Source: an uncultured Opitutaceae bacterium (GTDB lineage Bacteria > Verrucomicrobiota > Verrucomicrobiia > Opitutales > Opitutaceae). From it: a stretch of 64,000 nucleotides of DNA. Under the pieces are notes generated by a model. The model did no database searches and was not told where the DNA came from. It saw only the letters and a list, made by a program, of their open reading frames with translations. Below, in pieces: positions 43,223 through 51,561 of this stretch. Position 1 is the stretch's first letter. Each line of letters opens with the position of its first letter. Location of the stretch: the NCBI GenBank assembly GCA_903862935.1, contig CAIOZY010000013.1, positions 186,001-250,000 on the forward strand. The letters are read 5' to 3'. Made by a program: the position numbers and the translations under genes.

Positions 43223-44317
43223 CTAGAAGGAGTTCACCGACTTGATGACCCAGTCGATCTGGGCGTCCGTCAGCTCCGGGAAGATGGGCAGGCTCAAGCA
43301 CGAGCCGCTCACCGCCTCGGCGACCGGGAAGGACCCCGGGCCCTTGCCCAAGCCCGCATAGCAGGGCTGCAGGTGGACCGGGATCGGGTAGATCAGGTCG
43401 GTTGAGACCTCGAGCCGCGCCAGGTGCTCCCGCAGGGCGTCCCGGCGGGGGTGCCTGAAGGTGAACTGATGGAATACGCTCGGAGAATCGGCCGACTGCT
43501 CCGGCAGCCTCGCATCCGCAAGCCGGATCCCGGATAGGTACCGCGCCGCGATCGCCCGGCGCCGCTCGGTCCACGAGGCCAGGTGCGGCAACTTGACGCT
43601 CAGGACCGCCCCCTGAAACCCGTCCATGCGGAAGTTCCCTCCGATGCGGTCGTGGTGGTACCTGCGGTCGGAGCCGTGGACGCGGATCTGACGGGCGGCC
43701 AGGTGGAGCTTGTCCTCCCGGGCGACAAACGCCCCGCCCTCTCCGCAGGCCGCGAGGTTCTTCGTGGGATAAAAGCTGAAGGTCCCGCAGTCGCCCAAGA
43801 GGCCGACCGGGGTTCCCCGGTAGCGCGCCCCGACCGCCTGGGCGCAGTCCTCGACCACAAAGAGCCTGTGCCTGCGGGCCACATCGAGGATTGCGTCCAT
43901 CCGGGCCGGCTGGCCGAACAGGTGGACGACCACGATCCCCTTGGTGCGCGGGGTCACCGCCGCCTCGATCCTCGCGGGGTCGATGTTGTAGGAACCCTCC
44001 TCGATGTCGGCAAAGACCGGGGTCGCCCCCGCGTAGCTGATGCCCCAGGCCGAGGAGATGAAGGTAAACGGGGTCGTCACGACCTCGTCGCCCGGGCCGA
44101 AGCCGCCGACCAAACTGGCCACATGCAGGGCCGCCGTCCCGTTGTTCATCCCCAGAATCCGGGGGTAGCCCAGGGTCGCGGCGAAGGCCTTCTCAAAACC
44201 CTCGACGTCGGCGCCAAGACAGAAGCGGGTGCCGTCATACGCGGAGGCCAGGGCCTCGAGGACCGGGCCGCGCAGCGCCCGGTGCTGGAGCGAGAGGTCG
44301 AGAAAGGGAACTTTCAT
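43223..44317 (-). CDS. DegT/DnrJ/EryC1-family aminotransferase
   Basis: 364 residues. PLP aminotransferase of the nucleotide-sugar type: KVPFLDLSLQHRALRGPVLE at the start, GMNNGTAALHVASLVGGFGPGDEV, ITPRTKGI-like region AVTPRTKGIVVVHLFGQPA, PLP lysine in YPTKNLAACGEGGAF, and the HQFTFRHPRRD and NSF end. These enzymes attach amino groups to 3- or 4-keto sugars for cell-surface polysaccharides. It overlaps hemD by 4 nt and is followed by trpF within 3 nt. A sugar gene within a haem/tryptophan operon is an odd functional mix. Confidence 0.9.
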   Translation of the reverse strand: MKVPFLDLSLQHRALRGPVLEALASAYDGTRFCLGADVEGFEKAFAATLGYPRILGMNNGTAALHVASLVGGFGPGDEVVTTPFTFISSAWGISYAGATPVFADIEEGSYNIDPARIEAAVTPRTKGIVVVHLFGQPARMDAILDVARRHRLFVVEDCAQAVGARYRGTPVGLLGDCGTFSFYPTKNLAACGEGGAFVAREDKLHLAARQIRVHGSDRRYHHDRIGGNFRMDGFQGAVLSVKLPHLASWTERRRAIAARYLSGIRLADARLPEQSADSPSVFHQFTFRHPRRDALREHLARLEVSTDLIYPIPVHLQPCYAGLGKGPGSFPVAEAVSGSCLSLPIFPELTDAQIDWVIKSVNSF

Positions 44318-45138
44318 TTCTTTTGTGGAGACGGCGCGAAGTAGCAGACCAGGCCCTCGACCAGCCCGTCGAAACCGGGCTTTTTCGCCTCGAAGGCGAT
44401 CGGGATCCCGCAGGACTTCATGGTCGCGCTGGTCTGCGGCCCGATGCTTCCGAAGATCGGGCGGGTGGCCCCGGGCCCGAGCCGAAGCCCGTCCCCCTGG
44501 TCGAAGAAGAACTGCGCCGCCGAGGAGCTAGCGAAGAGGACCGCGTCTGCGCCCCGCGAACGGAAGGCATCGGCCCCGGGGTGGGCGCTCAAGTCGGTCC
44601 TCTGGGTCTTGTAGACTTGCAGGCAGTCGACGATCGCCCCGAACCCCTCGAGGGTCTTCACAAGGACGTCCCGGTTCAGGTTTCCCGTGATCACGAGGAC
44701 CTTCTCGTTCTCAAGGCTTCCCGACTGGGCCAGGGCCCGGGCGAGTTCCACCCCCGTCGCAAGTTTCGGCAGGCAGTCGACCTTCAGGTGCATGTCCTGC
44801 AGCCCGCGTGCAGACCCCTCCCCGATGCACGCGATCTTGAGAGCCCCCAGGGCGCGGATGTCCTCGAAGAGCTTGAAGAACTCCTCAAAGAAATACCTCA
44901 CCCCGTTAGCGCTCGTGAAGACGAGCCAGCTGTAGCTGCCGAATTCAAGCATGACGTCGGCGAGCGTCTCCTTGGAGACCTCCCGGCTGATCTTGATCAC
45001 CGGCAGTTCGATCGGCTGCGCCCCGAGGCTTGCGAGCTTGCGGGCCAGCCCCGAGGCTTGGCTGTGCGTTCGGGTCACGACGACCCTCCGCCCGGAAAGC
45101 GGGAGGGGCTGAGGGGCTGCTGAGGGTTCGGTTCCCAT
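44314..45138 (-). CDS. hemD: Uroporphyrinogen-III synthase
   Basis: 274 residues from the ATG at 45138 (a longer frame reads through hemC). HemD cyclises hydroxymethylbilane with inversion of ring D. The family is poorly conserved, but RRVVVTRTHSQASGLARKLASLG, SWLVFTSANGVRYFFE, LKIACIGEGSARGLQ, KVLVITGNLNRDVL, and ADAVLFASSSAAQFFFDQG with FGSIGPQTSATMKSCG are the recognisable two-domain pattern. The N-terminus has about 15 extra residues. Its position directly after hemC strongly supports the identity. It overlaps degT by 4 nt. Confidence 0.9.
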   Translation of the reverse strand: MGTEPSAAPQPLPLSGRRVVVTRTHSQASGLARKLASLGAQPIELPVIKISREVSKETLADVMLEFGSYSWLVFTSANGVRYFFEEFFKLFEDIRALGALKIACIGEGSARGLQDMHLKVDCLPKLATGVELARALAQSGSLENEKVLVITGNLNRDVLVKTLEGFGAIVDCLQVYKTQRTDLSAHPGADAFRSRGADAVLFASSSAAQFFFDQGDGLRLGPGATRPIFGSIGPQTSATMKSCGIPIAFEAKKPGFDGLVEGLVCYFAPSPQKK

Positions 45139-45160
45139 GGAATGTGGTTCGGGCCGGACC

Positions 45161-46021
45161 TCAGGTGAGGCCCGCCTCGCGCAGGACGCGGCCGGCCGCC
45201 GCCTCGGGGCGGCTGAAATCCTCGGCTGAGAGGCTGAACGAGCGCCGCCCGGCCTTCTCGTGGTAGAAGTGGAGCGTCCCGCCCGAGACGTGGGCTCCGA
45301 ACGCCGTCTGGCATCCGCCGCCGAGAGCCGTCTGGATCGCCCGCTCAAGTCCGACGTCCCGGCCGGTCGCGGTGTCGAAGACCCCGGCGTAGCGGGTGAC
45401 GTCGGGGGCCCGGCACTGGATCGCTATCGCGGCCTGCCCGACAGCAGGCACCATCTGCTCGAAGGAAAGCGGCCGGAACTCGAGCCCCGGCCAGCCCGAT
45501 ATCCCGAGGCGGGCCAGGCCCGCCGCGGCGAGGACTGTCGCATCCGCGAGCCCCTCGACGATCTTTCGCAGGCGCGTGTCCACGTTGCCGCGGATTCCCG
45601 TGAAGCGGACCCCCGGGAAGATCAGCGAGAGCTGCAGGCGCCTCCGCGGGCTTTCGCTTGCGATCAGGCCCGGGGCACCGGCGCCGGCCCTGACGACTAG
45701 CACATCGCGCGGGTCGGCCCGCGGCAGGTAGCCGGCGATGGCCAGGCCCTCGGGCATGTCCCCGGGAAGGTCCTTCGTGCTGTGCACGGCCAGGTCGGCT
45801 TCGCCGCGCTGCAGGCTCTGCTCGAGCTCCTTGGTGAAGAGCCCCTTGCCCCCCTGCTTCTCGAGCGACCACTCGAGCCTCTGGTCGCCCGTCGTCACGA
45901 TCTTGCGAAGCTCGGTTGCGACACCGAGCCTGGCCCGCAGGTGGGCGGAGACCTGCTCGGCCTGTGCCAGGGCGAGCGGGCTCTTTCGGGTCGCAAGGAT
46001 TAGGCCGGCGGAGGAAATAAT
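45161..46021 (-). CDS. hemC: Hydroxymethylbilane synthase with a probable AUU start
   Basis: 286 residues if read from the ATT at 46021-46019. It polymerises four porphobilinogens. The conserved N-terminus ILATRKSPLALAQAEQV, the LRKIVTTGDQ motif, LFTKELEQSLQRGEADLAVHSTKD, IRGNVDTRLRKI and the dipyrromethane cysteine in ALGGGCQTAFG are all present. No ATG, GTG or TTG exists in this frame between the in-frame TGA inside ilvC and the conserved ATRKS block; the first standard start (GTG at 45898) would delete 41 conserved residues. ATT ATT follows one base after the ilvC stop, with AGGCGAG eight nt upstream as a ribosome site. So initiation at AUU, coupled to ilvC, is proposed; a base error is the alternative. 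Confidence 0.88.
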   Translation of the reverse strand: MISSAGLILATRKSPLALAQAEQVSAHLRARLGVATELRKIVTTGDQRLEWSLEKQGGKGLFTKELEQSLQRGEADLAVHSTKDLPGDMPEGLAIAGYLPRADPRDVLVVRAGAGAPGLIASESPRRRLQLSLIFPGVRFTGIRGNVDTRLRKIVEGLADATVLAAAGLARLGISGWPGLEFRPLSFEQMVPAVGQAAIAIQCRAPDVTRYAGVFDTATGRDVGLERAIQTALGGGCQTAFGAHVSGGTLHFYHEKAGRRSFSLSAEDFSRPEAAAGRVLREAGLT

Positions 46022-46022
46022 G

Positions 46023-47048
46023 TCAGTAACTCGCCTGGACGCCCCGGATGTTCTTCTTGGACATCCACGGCATCATGCTCCGCAGGTGCGAGCCCGTCTT
46101 CTCGATCAGGTGCGTCTCGCCCTTCTTCAGGAGCCGGTTGTAGTTCTTCAGGCCGCCCTGGTACTCCTTCACCCACTGCCGGGTGAACTGGCCGGTCTGG
46201 ATTTCGCGCAGGATCTTCTTCATTTCCTTGCGCACGGCCCCGTTGATGACCCGGGGCCCGCGGGTGATGTCGCCGTACTTGGCCGTCTCGGACACCGAGA
46301 AGCGCATGCCGGAGATTCCGCTCTCGTACATCAGGTCGCAGATCAGCTTCAGCTCGTGGAGGCACTCGAAGTAGGCCATCTCGGGCTGGTAGCCGGCTTG
46401 GACCAGGGTTTCGAAGCCGGCCTGGACGAGCGCGCTTGCCCCGCCGCACAGGACCGCTTGCTCGCCGAACAGATCGGTCTCGGTCTCCTCCTTGAAGGTC
46501 GTCTGCAGGACACCCGCGCGGGTGGAGCCGATCCCCTTCGCCCAGGCCAGGGCCTTCCGCTTGGCCTGTCCGGACTTGTCCTGGCCGACGGCGACCAGGG
46601 CAGGCATTCCCTTGCCCTCGACGTAGAGCCGGCGGACCATGTGGCCGGGCCCCTTCGGGGCCACCATGATCACGTCGATCTGCGGGTGCGGCTTGATCAG
46701 CTTGAAGTGGACCGACAGCCCATGGCTAAATAACAGGGTCTTTCCCTTGGCCAGGTTCGGCAGAATGTCATGGGTGTAGATGTCGGCCTGCTTCATGTCG
46801 GGAAGCCCGACCATGATGACGTCGGCCCGGCGGACGGCCTCGGCGGTGTCGTACACCTTGAAGCCGTGCTGGACGGCGACCTTGCGGGACTTCGAGCCGG
46901 GATAGAGGCCGACGATGACCTTGCACCCGCTGTCCTTGAGGTTCAGCGCGTGGGCGTGGCCCTGCGAGCCGTAGCCTAGAACTGCGAGGGTTTTGTTGTG
47001 GAAAACGCCGAGGTCGGCGTCCCGGTCGGTGTAGACTTTGGCGGGCAT
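46023..47048 (-). CDS. ilvC: Ketol-acid reductoisomerase
   Basis: 341 residues, class I length. Second enzyme of valine/isoleucine synthesis, using NADPH and Mg. The Rossmann motif is [34 protein letters not shown] follows, and the knotted C-terminal domain has the acidic metal ligands in [34 protein letters not shown]. It follows ilvN with a 24-nt gap. The stop TGA lies one base before the proposed hemC AUU start. Confidence 0.97.
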   Translation of the reverse strand: MPAKVYTDRDADLGVFHNKTLAVLGYGSQGHAHALNLKDSGCKVIVGLYPGSKSRKVAVQHGFKVYDTAEAVRRADVIMVGLPDMKQADIYTHDILPNLAKGKTLLFSHGLSVHFKLIKPHPQIDVIMVAPKGPGHMVRRLYVEGKGMPALVAVGQDKSGQAKRKALAWAKGIGSTRAGVLQTTFKEETETDLFGEQAVLCGGASALVQAGFETLVQAGYQPEMAYFECLHELKLICDLMYESGISGMRFSVSETAKYGDITRGPRVINGAVRKEMKKILREIQTGQFTRQWVKEYQGGLKNYNRLLKKGETHLIEKTGSHLRSMMPWMSKKNIRGVQASY

Positions 47049-47072
47049 GGAAAGGATTGGGTTATGGGTTGA

Positions 47073-47552
47073 TTAGCGGCGGAGAGCGAGGCGGCCGGTG
47101 CGGGCCAGTTCGATGATCCCGAACGGCTCGAGCAGGCCCAAGAAAGCGGCGATCTTGTCGTCATCACCTGCAATCTCAAGGATCAGGGCCTCGGAGGTCA
47201 TGCTGACGACCCGGCCGCGGAAGACCTCGTTGACCTGGAGGATCTCCGAGCGGGTCGAAGGGTCGGCTTTCAGCTTCACGAGCAGGAGCTCATGGGCGAC
47301 GGCCTGCCCCTCCTTGAAGTCGTTAACCTCGACCACGTTGATCAGTTTGCCCAGCTGCTTGACGCACAGGTCCAACGCCTGGTCGTCGCCCTTCAGAACG
47401 ATCGTGATCCGCGACAGCGTGGCGTCGTGGGTCGGGGCGACATTGAGGGAGTCGATGTTGAACCCGCGGCCGGAAAGGATGCCGGAGACCCTGGCCAGGA
47501 CGCCAAACTTGTTCTCGACGAGGGCGGAGATCGTGTGCCGGTGGACGGTCAT
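47073..47552 (-). CDS. ilvN: Acetolactate synthase small (regulatory) subunit
   Basis: 159 residues, IlvH/IlvN type. The N-terminal ACT domain (MTVHRHTISALVENKFGVLARVSGILSGRGFNIDSLNV) binds branched-chain amino acids for feedback inhibition; the second half (ELLLVKLKADPSTRSEILQVN, VSMTSEALILEIAGDDDKI) is the second ACT-like domain that contacts IlvB. The catalytic subunit gene ilvB, commonly directly upstream, is not here; the neighbour is a nitronate monooxygenase-like gene. First gene of the ilvN-ilvC-hemC-hemD-degT-trpF series. Confidence 0.95.
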   Translation of the reverse strand: MTVHRHTISALVENKFGVLARVSGILSGRGFNIDSLNVAPTHDATLSRITIVLKGDDQALDLCVKQLGKLINVVEVNDFKEGQAVAHELLLVKLKADPSTRSEILQVNEVFRGRVVSMTSEALILEIAGDDDKIAAFLGLLEPFGIIELARTGRLALRR

Positions 47553-47824
47553 GGTCTTGGGTTGCGTGGATTCGGGAGTGCGCGAAAGGGGCTCGATTCA
47601 AAAATCAACACCGTCCGGAAACAAGCAGAAAGCTCCGACTTCCCGCGCCTTGTGCGCCGGTGCCGGGATATATGTCGATACGCAAGAATGACTACCATGG
47701 CTACACGTAGCCGCCGCCTGCGCCCCGCAACCCGGGTTCGCAATCCCGGCGAAATCGGCGCTAAGCCGGACACCTTGTGCTCCGGCACCGTTGGCCGCAG
47801 GAAGCTTTAACCCTCTGCCCCAGC
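47553..47824. other. Intergenic region, promoter of the ilvN operon expected
   Basis: 272 bases. An AT-rich patch (near 47665-47700, GATATATGTCGATA) is the best promoter candidate. CCGGTGCCGG-like inverted copies near 47655 and 47782 could pair over a long loop, but no attenuator-style leader peptide rich in Val, Leu or Ile was seen. Confidence 0.3.
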
Positions 47825-49285
47825 TCAGACGTAGCCCAGTCCCAGGGGCGCATCGAGTTCATCGGGCGCCATCATGCCGCGCAAATACCTCAGCACGTCC
47901 GCCGCCGTGTAAGACTCCTCCCCGTTGCGAACGAGTCGCGCCAGATCGGCCACCTCGTTGCCCGCCGTCACCAGTGCCGCCTCGATCCAGCCGGCGCGCA
48001 TCTGCCCAAGGCCGACCGTAGCCGCGAGCCCGTTGCACAGGCATTTGCGCCCCACCGTGTCGGCGGCGTCCCCGCCTTTTCTCACGTAGTCGTCGACCGG
48101 CTCGCTCGGGCATCGGTAGCCGAGGCTCCCGCTGCATTTCCGATAGAGTTCCCGCAGGTAACCCAGATCGCAGATTCTCTCCCTCGCCAAGTACACGGCA
48201 GACTCCGAGAGCGTGTTGGCCAGTTCGAGCACCTTGAACGGAAAGCCCGTCGGCGAGGCGACCGGGTCGGTGAAAACGCGGATGGAACCGGCGCGGCTCG
48301 CACGAATTGCCTCGCGCTTAATCTCCGGCGCGATGCCCGACTCCTTGCAAAACGCGAACGCAGTGCCGACCTGAATGCCCGCGGCCCCGAGACTCAGCGC
48401 CTCCGCCAGTTTCTCCGGCCGTCCGTACGATCCCGCCATCCAAAACGGCAGACCGAGTTCCTGGATCTTCTTCAGATCGGGCACATCACGCGGCCCGTAG
48501 ATCGGCTCGCCGGCCGCGTCAATTTGCAGCGGCCCGCGGGGCGGCGCGTTGTGGCCACCGGCCAGTGCGCCCTCGACCACGAAACCGTCCACCCGCCCGT
48601 TGGATTTCCTCGCCAGCGTGATTGCCAGCGTCGCTGAGGACACGATCGCCAGAAACGCCGGACGCCGGAGCTTGGGCGCCGCCGCTCCGAAAAAGGTCCG
48701 GGGATCCAGGCTCGAAGTGAACGTCTCGTCGGGCATGGCGCCTGCGACATCAAGTTTCAGCTCCGCCGCGTCGCCCTCTGTCATCCGGTCAAGAGCGCCC
48801 GGGATCGAACGCGGAATGCCGGCGCCCATCAGCACGTAGTCCACGCTGGCCAACATCGCGCCAAACAGCGAGGGGAGCGTGGGGAGCTGAACCTTCTCAA
48901 GTAGGTTAATGCCGACGAGCCCGTCATGCCCCTCCTTCGCGAGAAAAACCTCCACGAAGTTTGCGGCAATCGTCAGTTCCGTAAGCGCCGCGCTAGGCTG
49001 CTGGTTTGGCATCGGCGTCGGCGAAAACGGTTCTCCCGGCGCCTTGCCGGCAGGCACGTAATGCTCGGCGATCAGCCGTTCGGATACGCCCGGAATGGGA
49101 AAATGCGCGAGAGCGCGGCGCATCTCGCCCGTCTGGTCGCCCGCCTGGAGCCGCCTCGCCAGGATCGTAGCCAGACCCGTGCCCGAAACGGTACCGAGGT
49201 CGCCCAGCAGCGAAACAGCTCGGGCCAGCCTCCAGTCTGAGACCGCAATGCCCATGCCGCCTTGAATGATTACCGGATACCGCAT
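47825..49285 (-). CDS. Nitronate monooxygenase/2-nitropropane dioxygenase-family flavoprotein
   Basis: 486 residues, longer than the usual 320-360. FMN-barrel motifs are visible: MRYPVIIQGGMGIAVSDWRLARAV, LGTVSGTGLA, VDGFVVEGALAGGHNAPPRG, PFWMAGSYGRPEKLAEALSLGAAGIQVGTAF. The extra C-terminal part (about 355-480) has a cysteine cluster (CSGSLGYRC, then GRKCLCNGL) not present in standard NMO, closer to PfaD-like enoyl reductases of polyunsaturated fatty-acid systems. No PKS genes adjoin it. Codon use is a little less GC-rich than the neighbours. It precedes ilvN on the same strand, with 272 bp between. Substrate unknown. Confidence 0.82.
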   Translation of the reverse strand: MRYPVIIQGGMGIAVSDWRLARAVSLLGDLGTVSGTGLATILARRLQAGDQTGEMRRALAHFPIPGVSERLIAEHYVPAGKAPGEPFSPTPMPNQQPSAALTELTIAANFVEVFLAKEGHDGLVGINLLEKVQLPTLPSLFGAMLASVDYVLMGAGIPRSIPGALDRMTEGDAAELKLDVAGAMPDETFTSSLDPRTFFGAAAPKLRRPAFLAIVSSATLAITLARKSNGRVDGFVVEGALAGGHNAPPRGPLQIDAAGEPIYGPRDVPDLKKIQELGLPFWMAGSYGRPEKLAEALSLGAAGIQVGTAFAFCKESGIAPEIKREAIRASRAGSIRVFTDPVASPTGFPFKVLELANTLSESAVYLARERICDLGYLRELYRKCSGSLGYRCPSEPVDDYVRKGGDAADTVGRKCLCNGLAATVGLGQMRAGWIEAALVTAGNEVADLARLVRNGEESYTAADVLRYLRGMMAPDELDAPLGLGYV

Positions 49286-49778
49286 GAAAAGAGTCCGTGC
49301 CAGTTAGACTAGGGGACCGGCCTTGGCGATCAAATTGGTTCGGGTCGGGGCACCGAGCCCGGCGGCTTCCGGCGAGGGGATCCTAGTTTCCCGGAACAAA
49401 ACAAGTTCAATTAGGCGGCCACCGATCCATCGGTTTCGCTGTTGCCTCGCGAGCGCAATGTGGAGCGCCGAGGCATGCTGGATAGACCCAATTGCGGGGC
49501 AATCCTCCGGAGCAGCGTTCTATAGCTACACCAAAGCGGCGCTATAGATCTTTCCATCGCAGGCTCTTGTCCCACCAAACAGCTCCAAACACCTTCTGTT
49601 GCTCTGGGATGAGGCCAATAATCTTGAAATCAGACGCGCCGCCGCGGCTCCGGAGAAGTGGATGTGCTCTTTTGTAACTATGATGGCCGCTGAGACCCAA
49701 GGGCAGTCTTCCGCCAAGCCGCAACCATAAGGGATTGTGTCCGGCCCAGGTCTGGTTCATGAGTTGCGCTGATAATCC
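49286..49778. other. Weakly coding gap, possible decayed gene
   Basis: 493 bases of lower GC than the surroundings. The most protein-like frame is minus 49760-49542 (72 codons), ending GLIPEQQKVFGAVWWDKS then LRWKDL; it has no known family and could be the tail of a decayed or transferred gene. No IS ends or direct repeats were seen. The right end probably contains the promoter of the CDGSH gene. Confidence 0.3.
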
Positions 49779-49952
49779 ATGTCAAACACTACCAATCAGA
49801 ACAGCCCAGCCCAGAAAAAGTGCGGTTGCGGCAAAACCAAGAATTCGCAGGGCTACTGCGACGGCTCGCATGCCCAGCCCGCGCGCAAGAAATGCGGTTG
49901 CGGCAAGACCAAGGACCCGCAGGGCTTCTGCGACGGCTCGCACGCCAAGTAG
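49779..49952 (+). CDS. 57-residue protein with two tandem CDGSH iron-sulfur motifs
   Basis: Short gene from ATG at 49779 to TAG at 49952. Two near-identical CDGSH units: CGCGKTKNSQGYCDGSH (ligands Cys15, Cys17, Cys27, His31) and CGCGKTKDPQGFCDGSH (Cys39, Cys41, Cys51, His55). Each has the C-x-C-x9-C-x3-H spacing that binds a redox-active [2Fe-2S] cluster in mitoNEET-type proteins. The linker is QPARKK; the first 12 residues are Ser/Thr/Asn/Gln-rich. A strong terminator follows 40 bp later, so it is likely a monocistronic mRNA. Possible roles are iron-sulfur storage or electron carriage. Bacterial single-domain CDGSH proteins are usually 60-80 residues. Confidence 0.9.
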   Translation: MSNTTNQNSPAQKKCGCGKTKNSQGYCDGSHAQPARKKCGCGKTKDPQGFCDGSHAK

Positions 49953-49990
49953 GCAGTTACGCCCCGCCAAGGGCCCGGCCCCATTCATCC

Positions 49991-50020
49991 AAGCGCACCG
50001 TCACCGGTGCGCTTTTTTTT
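49991..50020 (+). terminator. Rho-independent terminator
   Basis: A 9-bp stem AGCGCACCG / CGGTGCGCT (49992-50000 and 50005-50013) with a TCAC loop is followed by T8. It ends the CDGSH transcript and is the clearest hairpin terminator in the window. Confidence 0.9.
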
Positions 50021-50308
50021 CGGCCTGAGCTCCCGCACGGTCCCCAAGGCTTTCGCATATTTGACCGGAGCTGTCGCCTCTCGCGCGCTCACCTTTGGGC
50101 TCACCGCATCGGGCTACGCCAGCAGGATATCTGGGCGACCCACCGCTAGGCAAAGATCGCTTCTGCCCTTGGATGCGGGGCTACTAAGGGTCTAACGATT
50201 GGGAACGAGATACCCCCGTTGGACACCTGGCACCTGGGTCGCTGAGCGCAGACGTGTGAACCGAACGGTCTAGCGCGCCCTGGCCGCACACCTCTTTTCG
50301 GGCGATAT
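50021..50308. other. Non-coding gap beside tRNA-Val
   Basis: About 288 bases between the terminator and the tRNA. The plus frame to 50195 has some coding look but no family or start signal. No direct repeat of the tRNA 3' end was seen, so there is no evidence of an integrated element here. Confidence 0.35.
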
Positions 50309-50381
50309 GGACGCCGAGGGACTCGAACCCCCGACCCCCTCCGTGTAAAGGAGATGCTCTAACCAACTGAGCTAGGCGTCC
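50309..50381 (-). tRNA. tRNA-Val (anticodon UAC)
   Basis: 73 nt on the minus strand folding as a cloverleaf: acceptor GGACGCC/GGCGTCC, D arm GCTC...GAGC, anticodon stem TCTCC/GGAGG with loop TTTACAC (anticodon TAC), and T arm GGGGG-TTCGAGT-CCCTC. The CCA end is not encoded. It decodes GUA and probably other GUN valine codons. It begins 18 bp beyond the asd stop codon, upstream of asd on the same strand order. Confidence 0.97.
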
Positions 50382-50399
50382 GTAAAAAATCGCGACCGG

Positions 50400-51437
50400 T
50401 CACCGGTTCCTCGGCTTGAGGAGGCCTTCCCGGATCATGAGTTCGGCGTTCTGAATCGCATTGAGGGCGGCGCCCTTCCAGAGGTTGTCGCCACTCACCC
50501 ACAGGGACAGGCCGTTTTCAAAGGCCGTGTCGATCCGGATGCGCCCCACCCCGCACTTCACCTTCTCGCTGAAGTCGAGCGGAGTCGGATACTTCCGGCC
50601 CGCCGGATCGTCGACCAGAACAGCTCCCGGGAATGCGGCGATTGCGGCGCGTGCCGCATCGACGCTGACAGGGCGCTCGAATTCGGCGTTGATTGCCATC
50701 GAGTGGGCCCGCACGACCGGGACCCGAACGCAGGTGGCCGAGACCTTCAGCTGCGGCAGTCCCATGATCTTGCGGCTCTCCTGCATCATCTTGGACTCCT
50801 CGCCCGTGTAGCCGTCGGAGCCGAAACTGTCGACCTGCGGGATCACATTGAAGGCGATCTGGTAGGGGTAGATCTTCTTCTCGATCGGGGCCCCCTTGGC
50901 GTGCGCCTGGACCTGGGCCTCGAGTTCGCGCACCGCGGCCGCCCCGCTTCCGGAGACCGACTGGTAGGTGGCGACAAAGTAGCGCTTGAGCCCGAACCTC
51001 TGGTGGAGCGGCCACAGGGCCATGAGCGCCACAGCGGTCGAGCAGTTCGGATTTGCGACAATCCCTTGGTGCGTCCGCAGGGCCTGCGGGTTGATCTCAG
51101 GGATCACCAGCGGGACGGTGGGCTCCATCCTCAGGGCCGAACTCTTGTCGATCACGAGGCAGCCGGCCTTCACGGCGTCGGGCGCGAGGGCCCGGGTGAC
51201 CGAGCCTCCGGCCGCGAAGAAAACCACATCGAGCCCCGCGAAGGCACCCAGCTTTGCCTCCACCACCGCGTAGGTGTGGCCCGCGCACGCCACGGTCGAC
51301 CCGGCCGAGCGGGCCGAGGCGAATAGCCGCAGCTCCCGCAACGGGAACTGCCGCTCGTGGAGCAGGCGCATCACTTCATGGCCGGCAGCGCCGGTCGCCC
51401 CGACGATGCCGACGGAGAATGAGGGTGTGGTGCTCAT
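50400..51437 (-). CDS. asd: Aspartate-semialdehyde dehydrogenase
   Basis: 345 residues. Reduces aspartyl phosphate to the semialdehyde, precursor of lysine/diaminopimelate, threonine and methionine. NADPH motif SVGIVGATGAAGHEVMRLL, catalytic cysteine in IVANPNCSTAVALMAL (about 131), substrate motif SVSGSGAAAVREL, and catalytic His in VVRAHSMAIN are present. The MRLL-type N-terminus and length place it in the Gram-positive-like asd group widespread in other phyla. It begins 125 bp from the metal ATPase stop on the same strand; TAGGGA nine nt before its ATG may be a -10 element. Confidence 0.96.
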   Translation of the reverse strand: MSTTPSFSVGIVGATGAAGHEVMRLLHERQFPLRELRLFASARSAGSTVACAGHTYAVVEAKLGAFAGLDVVFFAAGGSVTRALAPDAVKAGCLVIDKSSALRMEPTVPLVIPEINPQALRTHQGIVANPNCSTAVALMALWPLHQRFGLKRYFVATYQSVSGSGAAAVRELEAQVQAHAKGAPIEKKIYPYQIAFNVIPQVDSFGSDGYTGEESKMMQESRKIMGLPQLKVSATCVRVPVVRAHSMAINAEFERPVSVDAARAAIAAFPGAVLVDDPAGRKYPTPLDFSEKVKCGVGRIRIDTAFENGLSLWVSGDNLWKGAALNAIQNAELMIREGLLKPRNR

Positions 51438-51561
51438 GGAGAAAGGTCCCTAGAGAGGGACCGCAGACTGAACACAGTCCCGGAGCGAGGGGCAAGCCAA
51501 CAGATGGAGCCTCTTGCCATGAAGGGCCTTACAAGCCGGGTACACCGGGTCGAAAATGCCC

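Noticed and set aside
45161-45898. hemC starting at the GTG at 45898
   Set aside because: This would remove 41 residues including the strongly conserved N-terminal ATRKSPLALAQAE block that is intact in frame upstream.
47738-47765. Second T-arm-like string (CCGGGTTCGCAATCCCGG)
   Set aside because: The T loop lacks the required A at position 58 and no cloverleaf can be folded.
50309-50381. tRNA-Val as an integration site of a genomic island
   Set aside because: No integrase, no duplicated tRNA 3' end and only housekeeping genes on one side.
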